A DNA stretch of 7,255 nt from Clostridiales bacterium (GCA_029069015.1 JAIEBL010000276.1:1-7255), one strand, 5' to 3'; positions 1-7,020 are shown, counted from the stretch's first letter. The notes: generated by a model from the sequence alone, not told the origin. Made by a program: numbers and translations.

Positions 1-337
1 TAGTATTCCCTACGCCGTTCACGCCCGCAACAAGCAGCACGAGCGGGTATTCGTACTCGGTAAGCTCATTGCTTTCCAGAATGCCTACCATGAGTTCTTT
101 CAACTCATTTTTGACAGACGCCGTATCGCGGATATGCTTTTCGTCGATAACGTCGCGTAAATCTTCCATCAATTTATCGACCGTTTCCGCGCCGATATCC
201 GAAGAAATAAGCGCCATTTCCAACTCGTCGTAAAAATCGTCGGTCAGCACGCCGCCCGTAAACAGCTTGTTGAGCTTATAGGCGATTGCTTCCTTGGTCT
301 TTTTGAGCTTTTCTTTTAATTTGGCAAAGAATCCCAT
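1..337 (-). CDS. ftsY: FtsY, signal recognition particle receptor GTPase (N-terminal part, cut by window edge)
   Basis: FtsY is the membrane-associated receptor for the signal recognition particle. It pairs with Ffh as a GTP-dependent twin to deliver ribosomes making membrane proteins to the Sec translocon. Only the first 112 residues are here; the gene runs off the window at position 1. It starts MGFFAKLKEKLKKTKEAI, a basic amphipathic start followed almost directly by the helical N domain (about residues 15-90). There is no long acidic A domain, as in many Bacillota. The G domain begins with LVLLVAGVNGVGNT (99-112), matching the FtsY G1 motif GVNGxGKTT except that residue 111 is Asn (codon AAT) where the P-loop lysine is expected. 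The ATG at 337-335 has an AAGGAG site that overlaps the smc stop codon, with 9 bp between the genes, so ftsY is probably cotranscribed and translationally coupled with smc. Ffh itself is less likely because the GVNG motif and the smc-ftsY order both indicate FtsY. Confidence 0.93.
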   Translation of the reverse strand, partial: MGFFAKLKEKLKKTKEAIAYKLNKLFTGGVLTDDFYDELEMALISSDIGAETVDKLMEDLRDVIDEKHIRDTASVKNELKELMVGILESNELTEYEYPLVLLVAGVNGVGNT

Positions 338-346
338 TTTTGCTCC

Positions 347-3300
347 TTACTTTTCGTTTTCGAGCGCAACCGCTTCGGAAAGCTTGACCGAAACGATCTT
401 ACTTACGCCCTTTTCTTCCATCGTCACGCCGTACAAATTGTCGGCAAGTTCCATGGTGGGTTTACGGTGCGTGATAACGATAAACTGCGTGCCTTCCGAA
501 AATCTGCGCAGATACTGGGCGAAACGCCCCGCGTTCGCATCGTCGAGTGCCGCTTCGATTTCGTCGAGTACGCAAAACGGCATCGGCTTTAAGCGCAAAA
601 TCGCAAACAATATGGCAATGGCGGTCAGCGCGCGTTCGCCACCGGAAAGCAGCGAAATGCTTTGCAACTTCTTTTGCGGCGGCTGTGCCACGATTTCAAT
701 GCCCGCTTCAAGCGGATTTTCGTTTTCCAAAAGGAGCAAATCGGCAGTACCGCCGTCGAAGAGCTCTTTGAAGATTTTAACGAAGTTCGTACGAATCTGC
801 GCAAACTGATCGGTAAACTTTTCGAGCATTTCCTTGCTCAGATCCGTAATGATTTTGACAAGATCGGCTTCGGCCTTTTGCAAATCTTCCTTCTGCACGT
901 CCAACGCATGATAGCTTTCGTACACTTCGCGGCTTTGCTCGATAGCGCCCACATTTACGTCACCGAGCGCTTTAATCTGCCGACGGATGTGTGCCGCCTC
1001 GCTCATACCGCGATCCACGTTATAATCTTCCTGCTTAAACGGAAGACATGCGTCGTATTCGAGCTGATATTCTTCAAACACGCGATCGCGCATTTGTTCG
1101 ATATCGGTATCCACCTTAACGAGCTGCACTTCTTCACGGTTTTTCTTTTCGTGCAAATCTTGCAGTAGATTCATCAGCGCCATACGCTTTCCGTCCAATT
1201 CCGTAAGCGTATCCTGCACTTCCTTTTTGAAGTCGTCCAAATTCGTCAACTTGAAACGTATTTCTTTTACGCGGTCGCTGTCGTTCGCTCCCGCACCTTC
1301 GGTCAGCGCGCGAATATCCGCGTCGATTTGCGCGATAAGCGTATCGTTTTCGTTGATCTGATAAGTGTTGAATTCGATTTTGGAAACGGCGGACGCAAGA
1401 TTGCTTTTGAGCCGCTCCACTTCGTTTTCCGCCGAAGCCTTTTGTGCTTGCAGAGCAGAAGCTTCCGCGCGTGCTTTCGTCGCAAGTTCGTGCAACTCGT
1501 CGCGCTGTTTGCGCAGTTCGTCGAACTGGCGGTTCAGATCCCCGCCGATGGCTTCCTCGTTCGCTTTTTGGTCGCGTACGACTTGTTCCAATTCCTCTAC
1601 GCTGTCGATTTCGCGGGTAATATCCGCAATACGACACGAAGCTTTCTCACGCTCCGCCCCCAACGCATTCGCCTGCGTTTGCAGTTCGTCCGCATTGACC
1701 ATTGCCGCATTATAGGCTTCACTGTGCGCCGCGATTTCCATATCAAGCGCATGGATCTGTTCGCGTACCGCACGCATACGTTCGCTGAGCGAAGCTTGCG
1801 ATTTTGCCGCTTCGTCACGCTTTGCGTTGCACTCGGTAAGCGTTTTATCCATAGTCGCAAGCGTTTCGGCGAGTGCGGCGATTTCCTTTTCGTAGCCGAA
1901 TACGTTCGTAAGTTCCGACTTTTTACTGCCGCCCGTGATCGAGCCGTGCGGATTGATGACGTCGCCGTCAAGCGTAACGATTTTAAAGCCGTAACGTGCC
2001 GCCCGCGCAAGCGCGATTGCTACGTCCATGTCCTGCACAACGACTGTATTACCGAGAAGCCCGTTAAAAACGTTTGTATATTTCGGATCGAACGAAACGA
2101 GATCGACCGCTATACCGTAGATTCCTTTCCCCGTCAAAAGCCCCTTATATTCAGGTTCGAGAAAGCGCGGTTTTACCGACGTAACGGGCAAAAACGTAGC
2201 TCTGCCCAAACGACCGCTCTTTAAGTATTCGATCAGGTATTTAGCGTCTTCTTCCGTACCCGTCACAATATGCTGTACCGCCGCGCCGAGCGCCATTTCG
2301 ATTGCACTCTCGAAGCCTTCGTTTACGCGGAGAAGCGACGCAGTTACACCCTCGATACGCTTAGCGAGCTCGGGATTAGACTTTGCATCCGTCAACAGCT
2401 TCTTGACGCTGTACGCAAAGCCCTCGTACGATTGCTGCATTTCCGTAAGCATTTTGTGCTTCGACTTTTGCATATAGTATTGCGCGCTGACCGTATCGAT
2501 TTCTTTCGCGGCTTCATTAATGATCGCAATGTATTCATTATTGCGCGTTTGCAGCGTTTGTGCTTCTTCACTCAGTGCTCGCTTTTGTTCGGTGAACGCT
2601 TCGTTTTCGGTCTTTGCTGTCCTAGCCGCCGTTTGCGCGGCTTGCAAACGATCCGCCAAATCAGAGATACGCTTGGTCAAATCTTCTTCGCTCGCGGTAA
2701 GTGCCGAACGCTCAGCAAGCAAGTGCGACATATTCGCTTGAATATCGGCGATCTTCGTCATCGCCTCTACCACCGCACGGTGGCTCGATTCGCGTTCATT
2801 GTCGCCTTTAACGAGCGTATCTACCGTTTGCAAATAGTTATCGTTATGCTTTTCCGCTTCCGCCGAGGCCTTTGCGAATTCCTCGCCCAAAGTGACGATT
2901 TGCTTTTCCCCTTCGGCAATATACGCTTCAAGCTGCTCGACGTCCGCCGTCGTCTGCGTGTTTTCGGCTTTCAGCCGCTCGCTTTGCGTCTTTAAATAGT
3001 GCAGGCGTTCTTGCTTCACCCGCACGTCGCCCGCCGTTTTTTCCATGCCGACAGTCAAATCCAAAAGGGTTTCACGCAAAGAAGCAATCGTTTTATCGGT
3101 GTCGCCGAGATTTGCCATTGCCTCGTTGTAGGCAGCAGTTGCCGCTTCGCAATCTTTTTGACGTAAGTCGATTTCTTCGTTGATACCCTTCAAACGGTCG
3201 GCAATGACGCCCTTTGCTTGGCTTGCGGTATCGTATTGGTGTATGTAAATATTGATTTCGTGTGCTTTGAGTTTATCACGCAAATCGAGGAATTTACGCG

Positions 3301-3937
3301 CCGCTTCCGCCTGCTTCGTGAGCGGGTCGAGCTGACGCGCCTTTTCTTCCAAAATATCGGTAATGCGTACGAGGTTTTCGCGCGTACGGTTAAGCTTACG
3401 TTCGGCTTCCAACTTGCGCGCTTTAAATTTGGATATGCCCGCCGCTTCTTCGAAAATCGCCCGACGGTCTTCGGGCTTTGCCGACAGCAGTTCGTCGATA
3501 CGCCCCTGTCCGATGATCGAGTAGCCTTCTCTGCCCATACCGCCGTCACGCAACAGATCGGTAATGTCTTTCAGACGTACGTTATTTTTATTCAGCAAAT
3601 ATTCGCTCTCGCCGCTACGGTAGAGCTTACGCGAGATAACGACCTCGTTGTAATCAAGCGTGGGGAAAAGTTTTTCGGTGTTATCAAAATACAAGTCGAC
3701 TTCGCAATACGAAAGCGACTTGCGGTTTTCGGTGCCGTTGAAAATAACGTCCTGCATGGAGTTACCGCGTAGCAGTTTCGCAGACTGCTCGCCGAGCACC
3801 CAACGAATGGCGTCGGCAACGTTACTCTTGCCGCACCCGTTCGGTCCGACGATTGCCGTTACGCCCCCACCGAATTTAATTTCGAGCTTGTCCGCAAAGG
3901 ATTTAAAGCCCGCTACTTCCAACTTTTTAAACTTCAA
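347..3937 (-). CDS. smc: Chromosome segregation and condensation ATPase SMC
   Basis: SMC is the large ATPase of the bacterial condensin (SMC-ScpA-ScpB), which dimerises at its hinge, entraps DNA and organises and segregates the chromosome. The protein is 1196 residues, the usual full length. It begins MKFKKLEVAGFKSFADK, the family start. The Walker A motif GPNGCGKS is at 31-38 and the Q-loop IIGQGRIDE at 141-149 (Gln144), followed by FEEAAGISKFK at 162-172. Long coiled coils span about 175-510 and 685-1030. The hinge is about 525-675, with AIEMALGAAVQHIV at 545-558 and the glycine-rich SITGGSKKS near 666-674. The C-terminal head has the signature LSGGERALTA (1097-1106), Walker B VLDE with Asp1125 and Glu1126, D-loop ALDDAN and H-loop His1157. 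All ATPase motifs are intact. The start codon is TTG, chosen because it gives the family N-terminus and has AAGGA 9 nt upstream. smc has its own candidate promoter and is followed by ftsY after 9 bp. Confidence 0.99.
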   Translation of the reverse strand: MKFKKLEVAGFKSFADKLEIKFGGGVTAIVGPNGCGKSNVADAIRWVLGEQSAKLLRGNSMQDVIFNGTENRKSLSYCEVDLYFDNTEKLFPTLDYNEVVISRKLYRSGESEYLLNKNNVRLKDITDLLRDGGMGREGYSIIGQGRIDELLSAKPEDRRAIFEEAAGISKFKARKLEAERKLNRTRENLVRITDILEEKARQLDPLTKQAEAARKFLDLRDKLKAHEINIYIHQYDTASQAKGVIADRLKGINEEIDLRQKDCEAATAAYNEAMANLGDTDKTIASLRETLLDLTVGMEKTAGDVRVKQERLHYLKTQSERLKAENTQTTADVEQLEAYIAEGEKQIVTLGEEFAKASAEAEKHNDNYLQTVDTLVKGDNERESSHRAVVEAMTKIADIQANMSHLLAERSALTASEEDLTKRISDLADRLQAAQTAARTAKTENEAFTEQKRALSEEAQTLQTRNNEYIAIINEAAKEIDTVSAQYYMQKSKHKMLTEMQQSYEGFAYSVKKLLTDAKSNPELAKRIEGVTASLLRVNEGFESAIEMALGAAVQHIVTGTEEDAKYLIEYLKSGRLGRATFLPVTSVKPRFLEPEYKGLLTGKGIYGIAVDLVSFDPKYTNVFNGLLGNTVVVQDMDVAIALARAARYGFKIVTLDGDVINPHGSITGGSKKSELTNVFGYEKEIAALAETLATMDKTLTECNAKRDEAAKSQASLSERMRAVREQIHALDMEIAAHSEAYNAAMVNADELQTQANALGAEREKASCRIADITREIDSVEELEQVVRDQKANEEAIGGDLNRQFDELRKQRDELHELATKARAEASALQAQKASAENEVERLKSNLASAVSKIEFNTYQINENDTLIAQIDADIRALTEGAGANDSDRVKEIRFKLTNLDDFKKEVQDTLTELDGKRMALMNLLQDLHEKKNREEVQLVKVDTDIEQMRDRVFEEYQLEYDACLPFKQEDYNVDRGMSEAAHIRRQIKALGDVNVGAIEQSREVYESYHALDVQKEDLQKAEADLVKIITDLSKEMLEKFTDQFAQIRTNFVKIFKELFDGGTADLLLLENENPLEAGIEIVAQPPQKKLQSISLLSGGERALTAIAILFAILRLKPMPFCVLDEIEAALDDANAGRFAQYLRRFSEGTQFIVITHRKPTMELADNLYGVTMEEKGVSKIVSVKLSEAVALENEK

Positions 3938-3946
3938 AGCAAACGA

Positions 3947-3951
3947 TCCTT
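3947..3951 (-). promoter_or_regulatory. Ribosome binding site for the TTG start of smc
   Basis: AAGGA lies 9 nt upstream of the TTG at 3937-3935. No ATG at this position gives the conserved N-terminus MKFKKLEVAGFKSFADK, so this site decides the start. A TTG codon with a five-base site suggests moderate initiation. Confidence 0.7.
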
Positions 3952-3971
3952 ATAGAAATTAGTCACGATTT

Positions 3972-4000
3972 ATTGTAACAAAGCTTTGCAAAAAAAGCAA
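3972..4000 (-). promoter_or_regulatory. Predicted sigma-A type promoter for smc (extended -10)
   Basis: On the minus strand, TTGCTT (4000-3995) serves as -35, followed by a 17-bp spacer and TACAAT (3977-3972) as -10. A TG lies one base upstream of the -10, giving the extended form TGTTACAAT, which can compensate for the poor -35 (three of six bases match TTGACA). Transcription would start near 3965, leaving a leader of about 28 nt that contains the AAGGA site. The spacer contains the 10-bp perfect palindrome CAAAGCTTTG (3979-3988), which could be an operator or chance. Predicted from sequence only. Confidence 0.6.
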
Positions 4001-4023
4001 ACGAATGATCGCTTTTTTCTGCA
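3988..4023 (-). terminator. Weak hairpin with U-tract after rnc, possible terminator
   Basis: Two imperfect inverted arms, TGCAGAAAAAAGC and GCTTTTTTTGCA as read on the minus strand, flank a loop of about 12 nt. The inner stem GCGA/TTTGC has only a few strong pairs and the rest is A-U, followed by a run of seven U. It lies 18 bp past the rnc stop. It could terminate the plsX-rnc transcript weakly, but it lacks a GC-rich stem, and its U-tract overlaps the -35 of the smc promoter. It could equally be AT-rich promoter DNA. Confidence 0.3.
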
Positions 4024-4040
4024 CTTTTCCATATCCTTCT

Positions 4041-4682
4041 TTAAAACGCCGCAAGCGCTTTTTTTGCCGCATCGTGCTCGGCAGCGGATTTGGTATCACC
4101 CATCCCGTAAAAATTCTTTTCGCCCAACGTAAGGCAACATTTGAAACCGTTCCCGATTTGTTCTACGGCGTATTGCGGTAGACTTCCCGTTTTAGCCACC
4201 CGTTCTTGCAAAAGCGTTTTCGCGCTCTCCTCGCCGCGGTAATGCGGATCGATCAACTTGCTTTGCGTGAACGAAACCGCACTTTCCATACCGCCGTCTA
4301 AATAGATTGCGCCGAGCACCGCCTCGAACAGATTCGAACGGAATTTCTCTTTGCCGTTCCCCTTTGCTTGCGTTGCGCCTTTTCCCATGCGGTAAAACGC
4401 CGTAAGCCCCATATCGTCGACCGCATGCGCGAGCGGCACTTGCGATACGATACTAGCTTTTTCTTTCGTAAGCGCACCCTCGTTGCCGCTTCGCTCGGCA
4501 TACAGCTTTTGCGCCACGATAAGCCCGAGTACGCTGTCGCCCAAAAACTCCAACCGCTCGTTGCTTTCCCCGCCGTGTTCGTTCACGTACGAAGCGTGAG
4601 TTAGCGCCGTCATAAGCCGCGACTTATCGCGGAACGTGTAGCCGATTATCGCTTCTATCCTTTCGATTTCGTCGTTACGCAT
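4041..4682 (-). CDS. rnc: Ribonuclease III
   Basis: RNase III cuts double-stranded RNA as a dimer. It matures rRNA precursors and processes other structured transcripts in the cytoplasm. With the start used here it has 213 residues, slightly short for the family. The catalytic domain carries ALTHASYVNEH (26-36) and the signature NERLEFLGDSVLG (41-53), which includes acidic residues Glu42, Glu45 and Asp49. The second catalytic motif reads SNLFEAVLGAIYLDGG (116-131). Glu120 is present, but the usual Asp three residues before it is Asn117 (codon AAT). A double-stranded RNA binding domain follows (about 153-213), ending KSAAEHDAAKKALAAF, with a shortened middle. The ATG at 4682 overlaps the plsX stop by 8 bp and has GGCGG a few bases upstream. 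An in-frame ATG at 4700 would add MPLRRT but has no visible ribosome site. Translation is probably coupled to plsX. Confidence 0.96.
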   Translation of the reverse strand: MRNDEIERIEAIIGYTFRDKSRLMTALTHASYVNEHGGESNERLEFLGDSVLGLIVAQKLYAERSGNEGALTKEKASIVSQVPLAHAVDDMGLTAFYRMGKGATQAKGNGKEKFRSNLFEAVLGAIYLDGGMESAVSFTQSKLIDPHYRGEESAKTLLQERVAKTGSLPQYAVEQIGNGFKCCLTLGEKNFYGMGDTKSAAEHDAAKKALAAF

Positions 4683-5715
4683 TGTCCGCCGTAGCGGCAT
4701 TCGCCGCTTGCAGTTCTTGCAGCTTTTGCATTTCCGCTTTGATATTGCCCACGACGTCGCCTTTTGCCATCTTCTTGATTTGCACGAGCGCCGCTTCGAT
4801 TGCCGCGGTATTGGAAGCCCCGTGCGCTTTTACCACGATTTTTTCGATACCGAGAAAAGGGGCGCCACCGTAGGCGTTGTAATCCATATCGCGCTTCAAT
4901 TGCTTGAACGCTTTTTTCATAAACAACGAACCGAACTTTGCCGAAGTCGACCCCATGATCGCAGCCTTCAAGCGGCTCATGACCATCATAGCCGTGCCTT
5001 CTACCGTCTTTAACAATACGTTTCCCGCAAAGCCGTCGGCAACCAACAAATCGTACTCGCCCGTGAGCGCGTCGCGCGCTTCCATGTTGCCCGCAAAATT
5101 GATGGGAAGTTCCTTCAAAGCGGCAAACGCCGCTTTGGATAGCTCGTTTCCCTTTTTGTCTTCCGTGCCGACCGACACAAGCCCTACGCGCGGGTTCTCG
5201 ATTTCGGACATGGCACGCATATAACACACGCCCATCAACGCGAACTGTACCAAATATTCGGGGCGGCAATCCACGTTCGCGCCGCCGTCCACAAGGCAAA
5301 CGCCCTTTTTGAGCTTCGTGGGCAAAATGGGCGCAAGCGTGGGACGAAGCACGCCCTCGATACGCCCGATTTTGAGCACCGCGCCCGTTAAGATCGCGCC
5401 CGTGCTGCCCGAGCTAAGCATTGCAACGGCATCGGGATCGTTTTTTACGATATCGAACGCTTTTACCATCGACGACTCTTTTTTGGTCTTGATGGCCGCC
5501 GTAGGCGATTCTTCGTTGCTGATCACCTCGGGCGCATGCACGATTTCCACGCGGCTTGCGTCGTACTTGTACTTGTCCAATTCTTTCTTTATAAGGGCTT
5601 CATCACCCGTAAAAATCAAAGAAAAGTCATTGTTTTGCGCCAAAAAGTTCAGCCCACCCGTAATTTGCGCATTCGGCGAATTGTCGCCGCCGAACGCATC
5701 GATCACTATCTTCAA
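4675..5715 (-). CDS. plsX: Phosphate acyltransferase PlsX
   Basis: PlsX converts acyl-ACP and phosphate to acyl-phosphate, which PlsY uses to acylate glycerol-3-phosphate, the first step of phospholipid synthesis in most bacteria. It is a peripheral membrane protein. The 346 residues begin MKIVIDAFGGDNSP, with the family DxxGGD motif at 6-11. Other family blocks are AMLSSGSTGAI (98-108, where many members read SAGNTGA), LVDGGANVDCRPEYLVQFA (141-159), VADGFAGNVLLKT (225-237), YGGAPFLGI (282-290) and VVKAHGASN (294-302). An Ala/Gln-rich tail of about 20 residues follows the conserved core, and its codons overlap the start of rnc. The start is TTG at 5715-5713, supported by GGAGGAG upstream and by the fit to the family N-terminus. 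The neighbours rpmF upstream and rnc downstream are usual, but acpP is not between plsX and rnc here. A strong terminator lies just upstream, so expression may depend on read-through from rpmF. Confidence 0.98.
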   Translation of the reverse strand: MKIVIDAFGGDNSPNAQITGGLNFLAQNNDFSLIFTGDEALIKKELDKYKYDASRVEIVHAPEVISNEESPTAAIKTKKESSMVKAFDIVKNDPDAVAMLSSGSTGAILTGAVLKIGRIEGVLRPTLAPILPTKLKKGVCLVDGGANVDCRPEYLVQFALMGVCYMRAMSEIENPRVGLVSVGTEDKKGNELSKAAFAALKELPINFAGNMEARDALTGEYDLLVADGFAGNVLLKTVEGTAMMVMSRLKAAIMGSTSAKFGSLFMKKAFKQLKRDMDYNAYGGAPFLGIEKIVVKAHGASNTAAIEAALVQIKKMAKGDVVGNIKAEMQKLQELQAANAATADNA

Positions 5716-5721
5716 AATGCA

Positions 5722-5728
5722 CTCCTCC
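5722..5728 (-). promoter_or_regulatory. Strong ribosome binding site for the TTG start of plsX
   Basis: GGAGGAG (minus strand) is followed by the TTG at 5715-5713, with 8 nt between the GGAGG core and the start. It decides the start in the absence of an in-frame ATG. The near-perfect site may offset the weak TTG codon. Confidence 0.8.
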
Positions 5729-5739
5729 GAACAGTCGTT

Positions 5740-5777
5740 AAAAAAACAACTCCGCGACGATTGCGCGGAGCCGTTGT
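5740..5777 (-). terminator. Intrinsic terminator between rpmF and plsX
   Basis: On the minus strand the arms CTCCGCG and CGCGGAG pair perfectly over 7 bp around the loop CAATCGT. The stem extends by ACAA/TTGT after a 3-nt bulge (CGG). A run of seven T (5746-5740) follows at once. This is the classic GC-rich stem plus U-tract, starting 5 nt after the rpmF stop codon. It should end most rpmF transcripts, or act as an attenuator that lowers plsX-rnc expression relative to L32. Confidence 0.85.
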
Positions 5778-5782
5778 AAGGT

Positions 5783-5971
5783 CTACTCTTTATCCTGTTT
5801 TACGTCGATTTTCTTTACGCCGTCATAATAACCGCAATGTTTGCACACGCGATGATTGAGCTTCATTTCGTGGCATTGCGGGCACTCGCTGACAGAAGCG
5901 GTTTTTACCTTCCAATTCGCAAAACGGGAATTCGTTTGCATTTTCGACGCTTTATGCTTGGGTACTGCCAT
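5783..5971 (-). CDS. rpmF: 50S ribosomal protein bL32
   Basis: bL32 is a small basic protein of the large ribosomal subunit. The 62 residues begin MAVPKHKASKMQTNSRFANWK, matching the conserved MAVPKxKxSK start and the xxWK block. Two zinc-type pairs follow, CPQC (30-33) and CKHC (43-46), then GYYDG. This is therefore the four-cysteine zinc-binding form, not the cysteine-less paralogue some bacteria use under zinc limitation. A short lysine-rich tail, KKIDVKQDKE, ends the protein. The ATG has a full AGGAGG site (5986-5981) 9 nt upstream and sits about 33 nt behind a near-consensus promoter, as expected for a highly expressed gene. rpmF next to plsX is a widely conserved arrangement. Confidence 0.99.
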   Translation of the reverse strand: MAVPKHKASKMQTNSRFANWKVKTASVSECPQCHEMKLNHRVCKHCGYYDGVKKIDVKQDKE

Positions 5972-6010
5972 TGTTTAGCACCTCCTCGTAAATTTTCATC
6001 ATACCGTAAT

Positions 6011-6039
6011 AGTATACACTTAATTCGAAAGCTTGTCAA
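6011..6039 (-). promoter_or_regulatory. Near-consensus sigma-A type promoter for rpmF
   Basis: On the minus strand a perfect -35 TTGACA (6039-6034), a 17-bp spacer and a -10 TATACT (6016-6011, five of six consensus bases) lie in the gap between the sufB-like gene and rpmF. AT-rich DNA (AAAATAT) precedes the -35. The predicted start near 6004 leaves a leader of about 33 nt containing the AGGAGG site. This is the strongest promoter match in the window and probably drives rpmF and, by read-through, plsX and rnc. Confidence 0.9.
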
Positions 6040-6102
6040 ATATTTTGCCGCTATTTTACATGTGACTTGTGAATTTCTTTTCTCAAACGTGCGTCCGCTA
6101 CT

Positions 6103-7020
6103 CTATCCCAAGAAGCCTTCGATGATCGTATCTTCCGCTTCTTTCTCGCTTAGGCCCAGCGTCATGAGTTTCAGCAGTTGCTCGCCCGCGATTTTTCCGA
6201 TGGCGGCTTCATGCACGAGGCTTGCTTCGTTGTGCGCCGCATCGATGGCAGGCGTGGAAACAATTCGCGCGTTATCTGTTAAAATGCCATCGCACTCCAC
6301 GTGTCCGAAACAACGGTTTTTGCCGATCAGCAGCGATTTGAAACGTTGAAAGGAACCTCCGCGCGCAACGCTTCGACTGACAAGGTCGGTGTGACTGTCA
6401 CACCCCAAAAGCTTTACGCGAAATTCGGAAATTGCACGCTCGCTTTGATCTGTCAGCAATTTCTCCTTCACCAAGAACTTTGCACCTTGCCCTACGGAAG
6501 CGTAGGTTTTGCGTACCGTATCGGTCACGCCACCGAGCTGCGTCGTTTCCATGACCAATTGTGCGTCTCTTTTAAGAAACACTTTGGTAATCGGGTTAAA
6601 TACCTTGCCGCCCGCACCGTCGCCCGTGCCGACGTGCCGCTCGATATACCGAACACGCGCGCCTTCTTCTAAATGAAACGTATGGATACCGTCGTGCACG
6701 CTGTCGCACGCGCCGCCGTTATGAATACCGCAGCCCGCCACGATCGTGACGTCCGCGTTTTTGCCGACGTAAAAATCGTTGTATACAACGTCCTTAAAAT
6801 CGCCCACCGTGATCAGCACGGGAATGTGCACGCTCTTGTTCTTTACGTTTTCGTGTACGATGATGTCGATACCGCTCTTGTCCGTTTTAGGCACGATCTC
6901 AATATCCGACGTCGAATTGCGTGCCATGCTTTCACCGTTCTTACGAATATTGAAACTGCCTTCTGGAATGCCGTGCAGATCTGCAATCTGCTCCAAAAGC
7001 TTTTTGTCAAGTTCGTCCAT
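6103..7020 (-). CDS. sufB: SufB/SufD-family Fe-S cluster assembly scaffold, short (SmsB-type)
   Basis: This protein belongs to the SufB/SufD family, whose beta-helix members build Fe-S clusters together with the ATPase SufC. At 305 residues it is much shorter than classical SufB (over 450) and fits the minimal SufB-like (SmsB) form of archaea and anaerobic bacteria. Residues 60-250 look like the beta-helix core, with VYNDFYVGKNADVTIVAGCG (79-98) and IHTFHLEEGA (112-121). The C-terminus carries the family hallmark NEASLVHEAAIGKIAGEQL (264-282), then GLSEKEAEDTIIEGFL. Candidate cluster or metal ligands are Cys97, Cys105, Cys237 and Cys243 (CFGHVEC) and His263; their roles are inferred. The ATG at 7020 has AGAGGA 7 nt upstream. 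The SufC-like ATPase gene ends 27 bp before it, so the two should form one operon and one complex. No sufS, sufU or classical sufD is visible here. The SufB versus SufD label is uncertain; the family is not. Confidence 0.9.
   Translation of the reverse strand: MDELDKKLLEQIADLHGIPEGSFNIRKNGESMARNSTSDIEIVPKTDKSGIDIIVHENVKNKSVHIPVLITVGDFKDVVYNDFYVGKNADVTIVAGCGIHNGGACDSVHDGIHTFHLEEGARVRYIERHVGTGDGAGGKVFNPITKVFLKRDAQLVMETTQLGGVTDTVRKTYASVGQGAKFLVKEKLLTDQSERAISEFRVKLLGCDSHTDLVSRSVARGGSFQRFKSLLIGKNRCFGHVECDGILTDNARIVSTPAIDAAHNEASLVHEAAIGKIAGEQLLKLMTLGLSEKEAEDTIIEGFLG

Noticed and set aside
1328..2224. Long open reading frame on the plus strand (298 codons) opposite smc, with other plus-strand frames opposite smc, plsX and sufB.
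   Set aside because: They are antisense to clearly conserved coding sequence, show no recognisable family, are rich in Arg, Phe and Cys as expected for shadow frames, and have no convincing promoter and ribosome site pair.
4683..4700. Longer rnc start at the ATG at 4700.
   Set aside because: It would add only MPLRRT, increases the overlap with plsX to 26 bp and has no visible ribosome site, whereas the ATG at 4682 has GGCGG just upstream and the tighter 8-bp overlap. It cannot be fully excluded.
5950..6002. A short frame (MMKIYEEVLNNGSTQA) starting near the predicted rpmF transcription start and overlapping the rpmF start codon, as a possible regulatory leader peptide.
   Set aside because: It has no ribosome binding site of its own, begins almost at the predicted 5' end of the mRNA, and its codons contain the AGGAGG site of rpmF. 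Chance is the simpler explanation.
6040..6102. Search for a terminator after the sufB-like gene.
   Set aside because: Only a short direct repeat (TCACA-AG-TCACA) and an ACATGT palindrome are present, with no GC-rich stem followed by a U-tract. Read-through into rpmF is possible.
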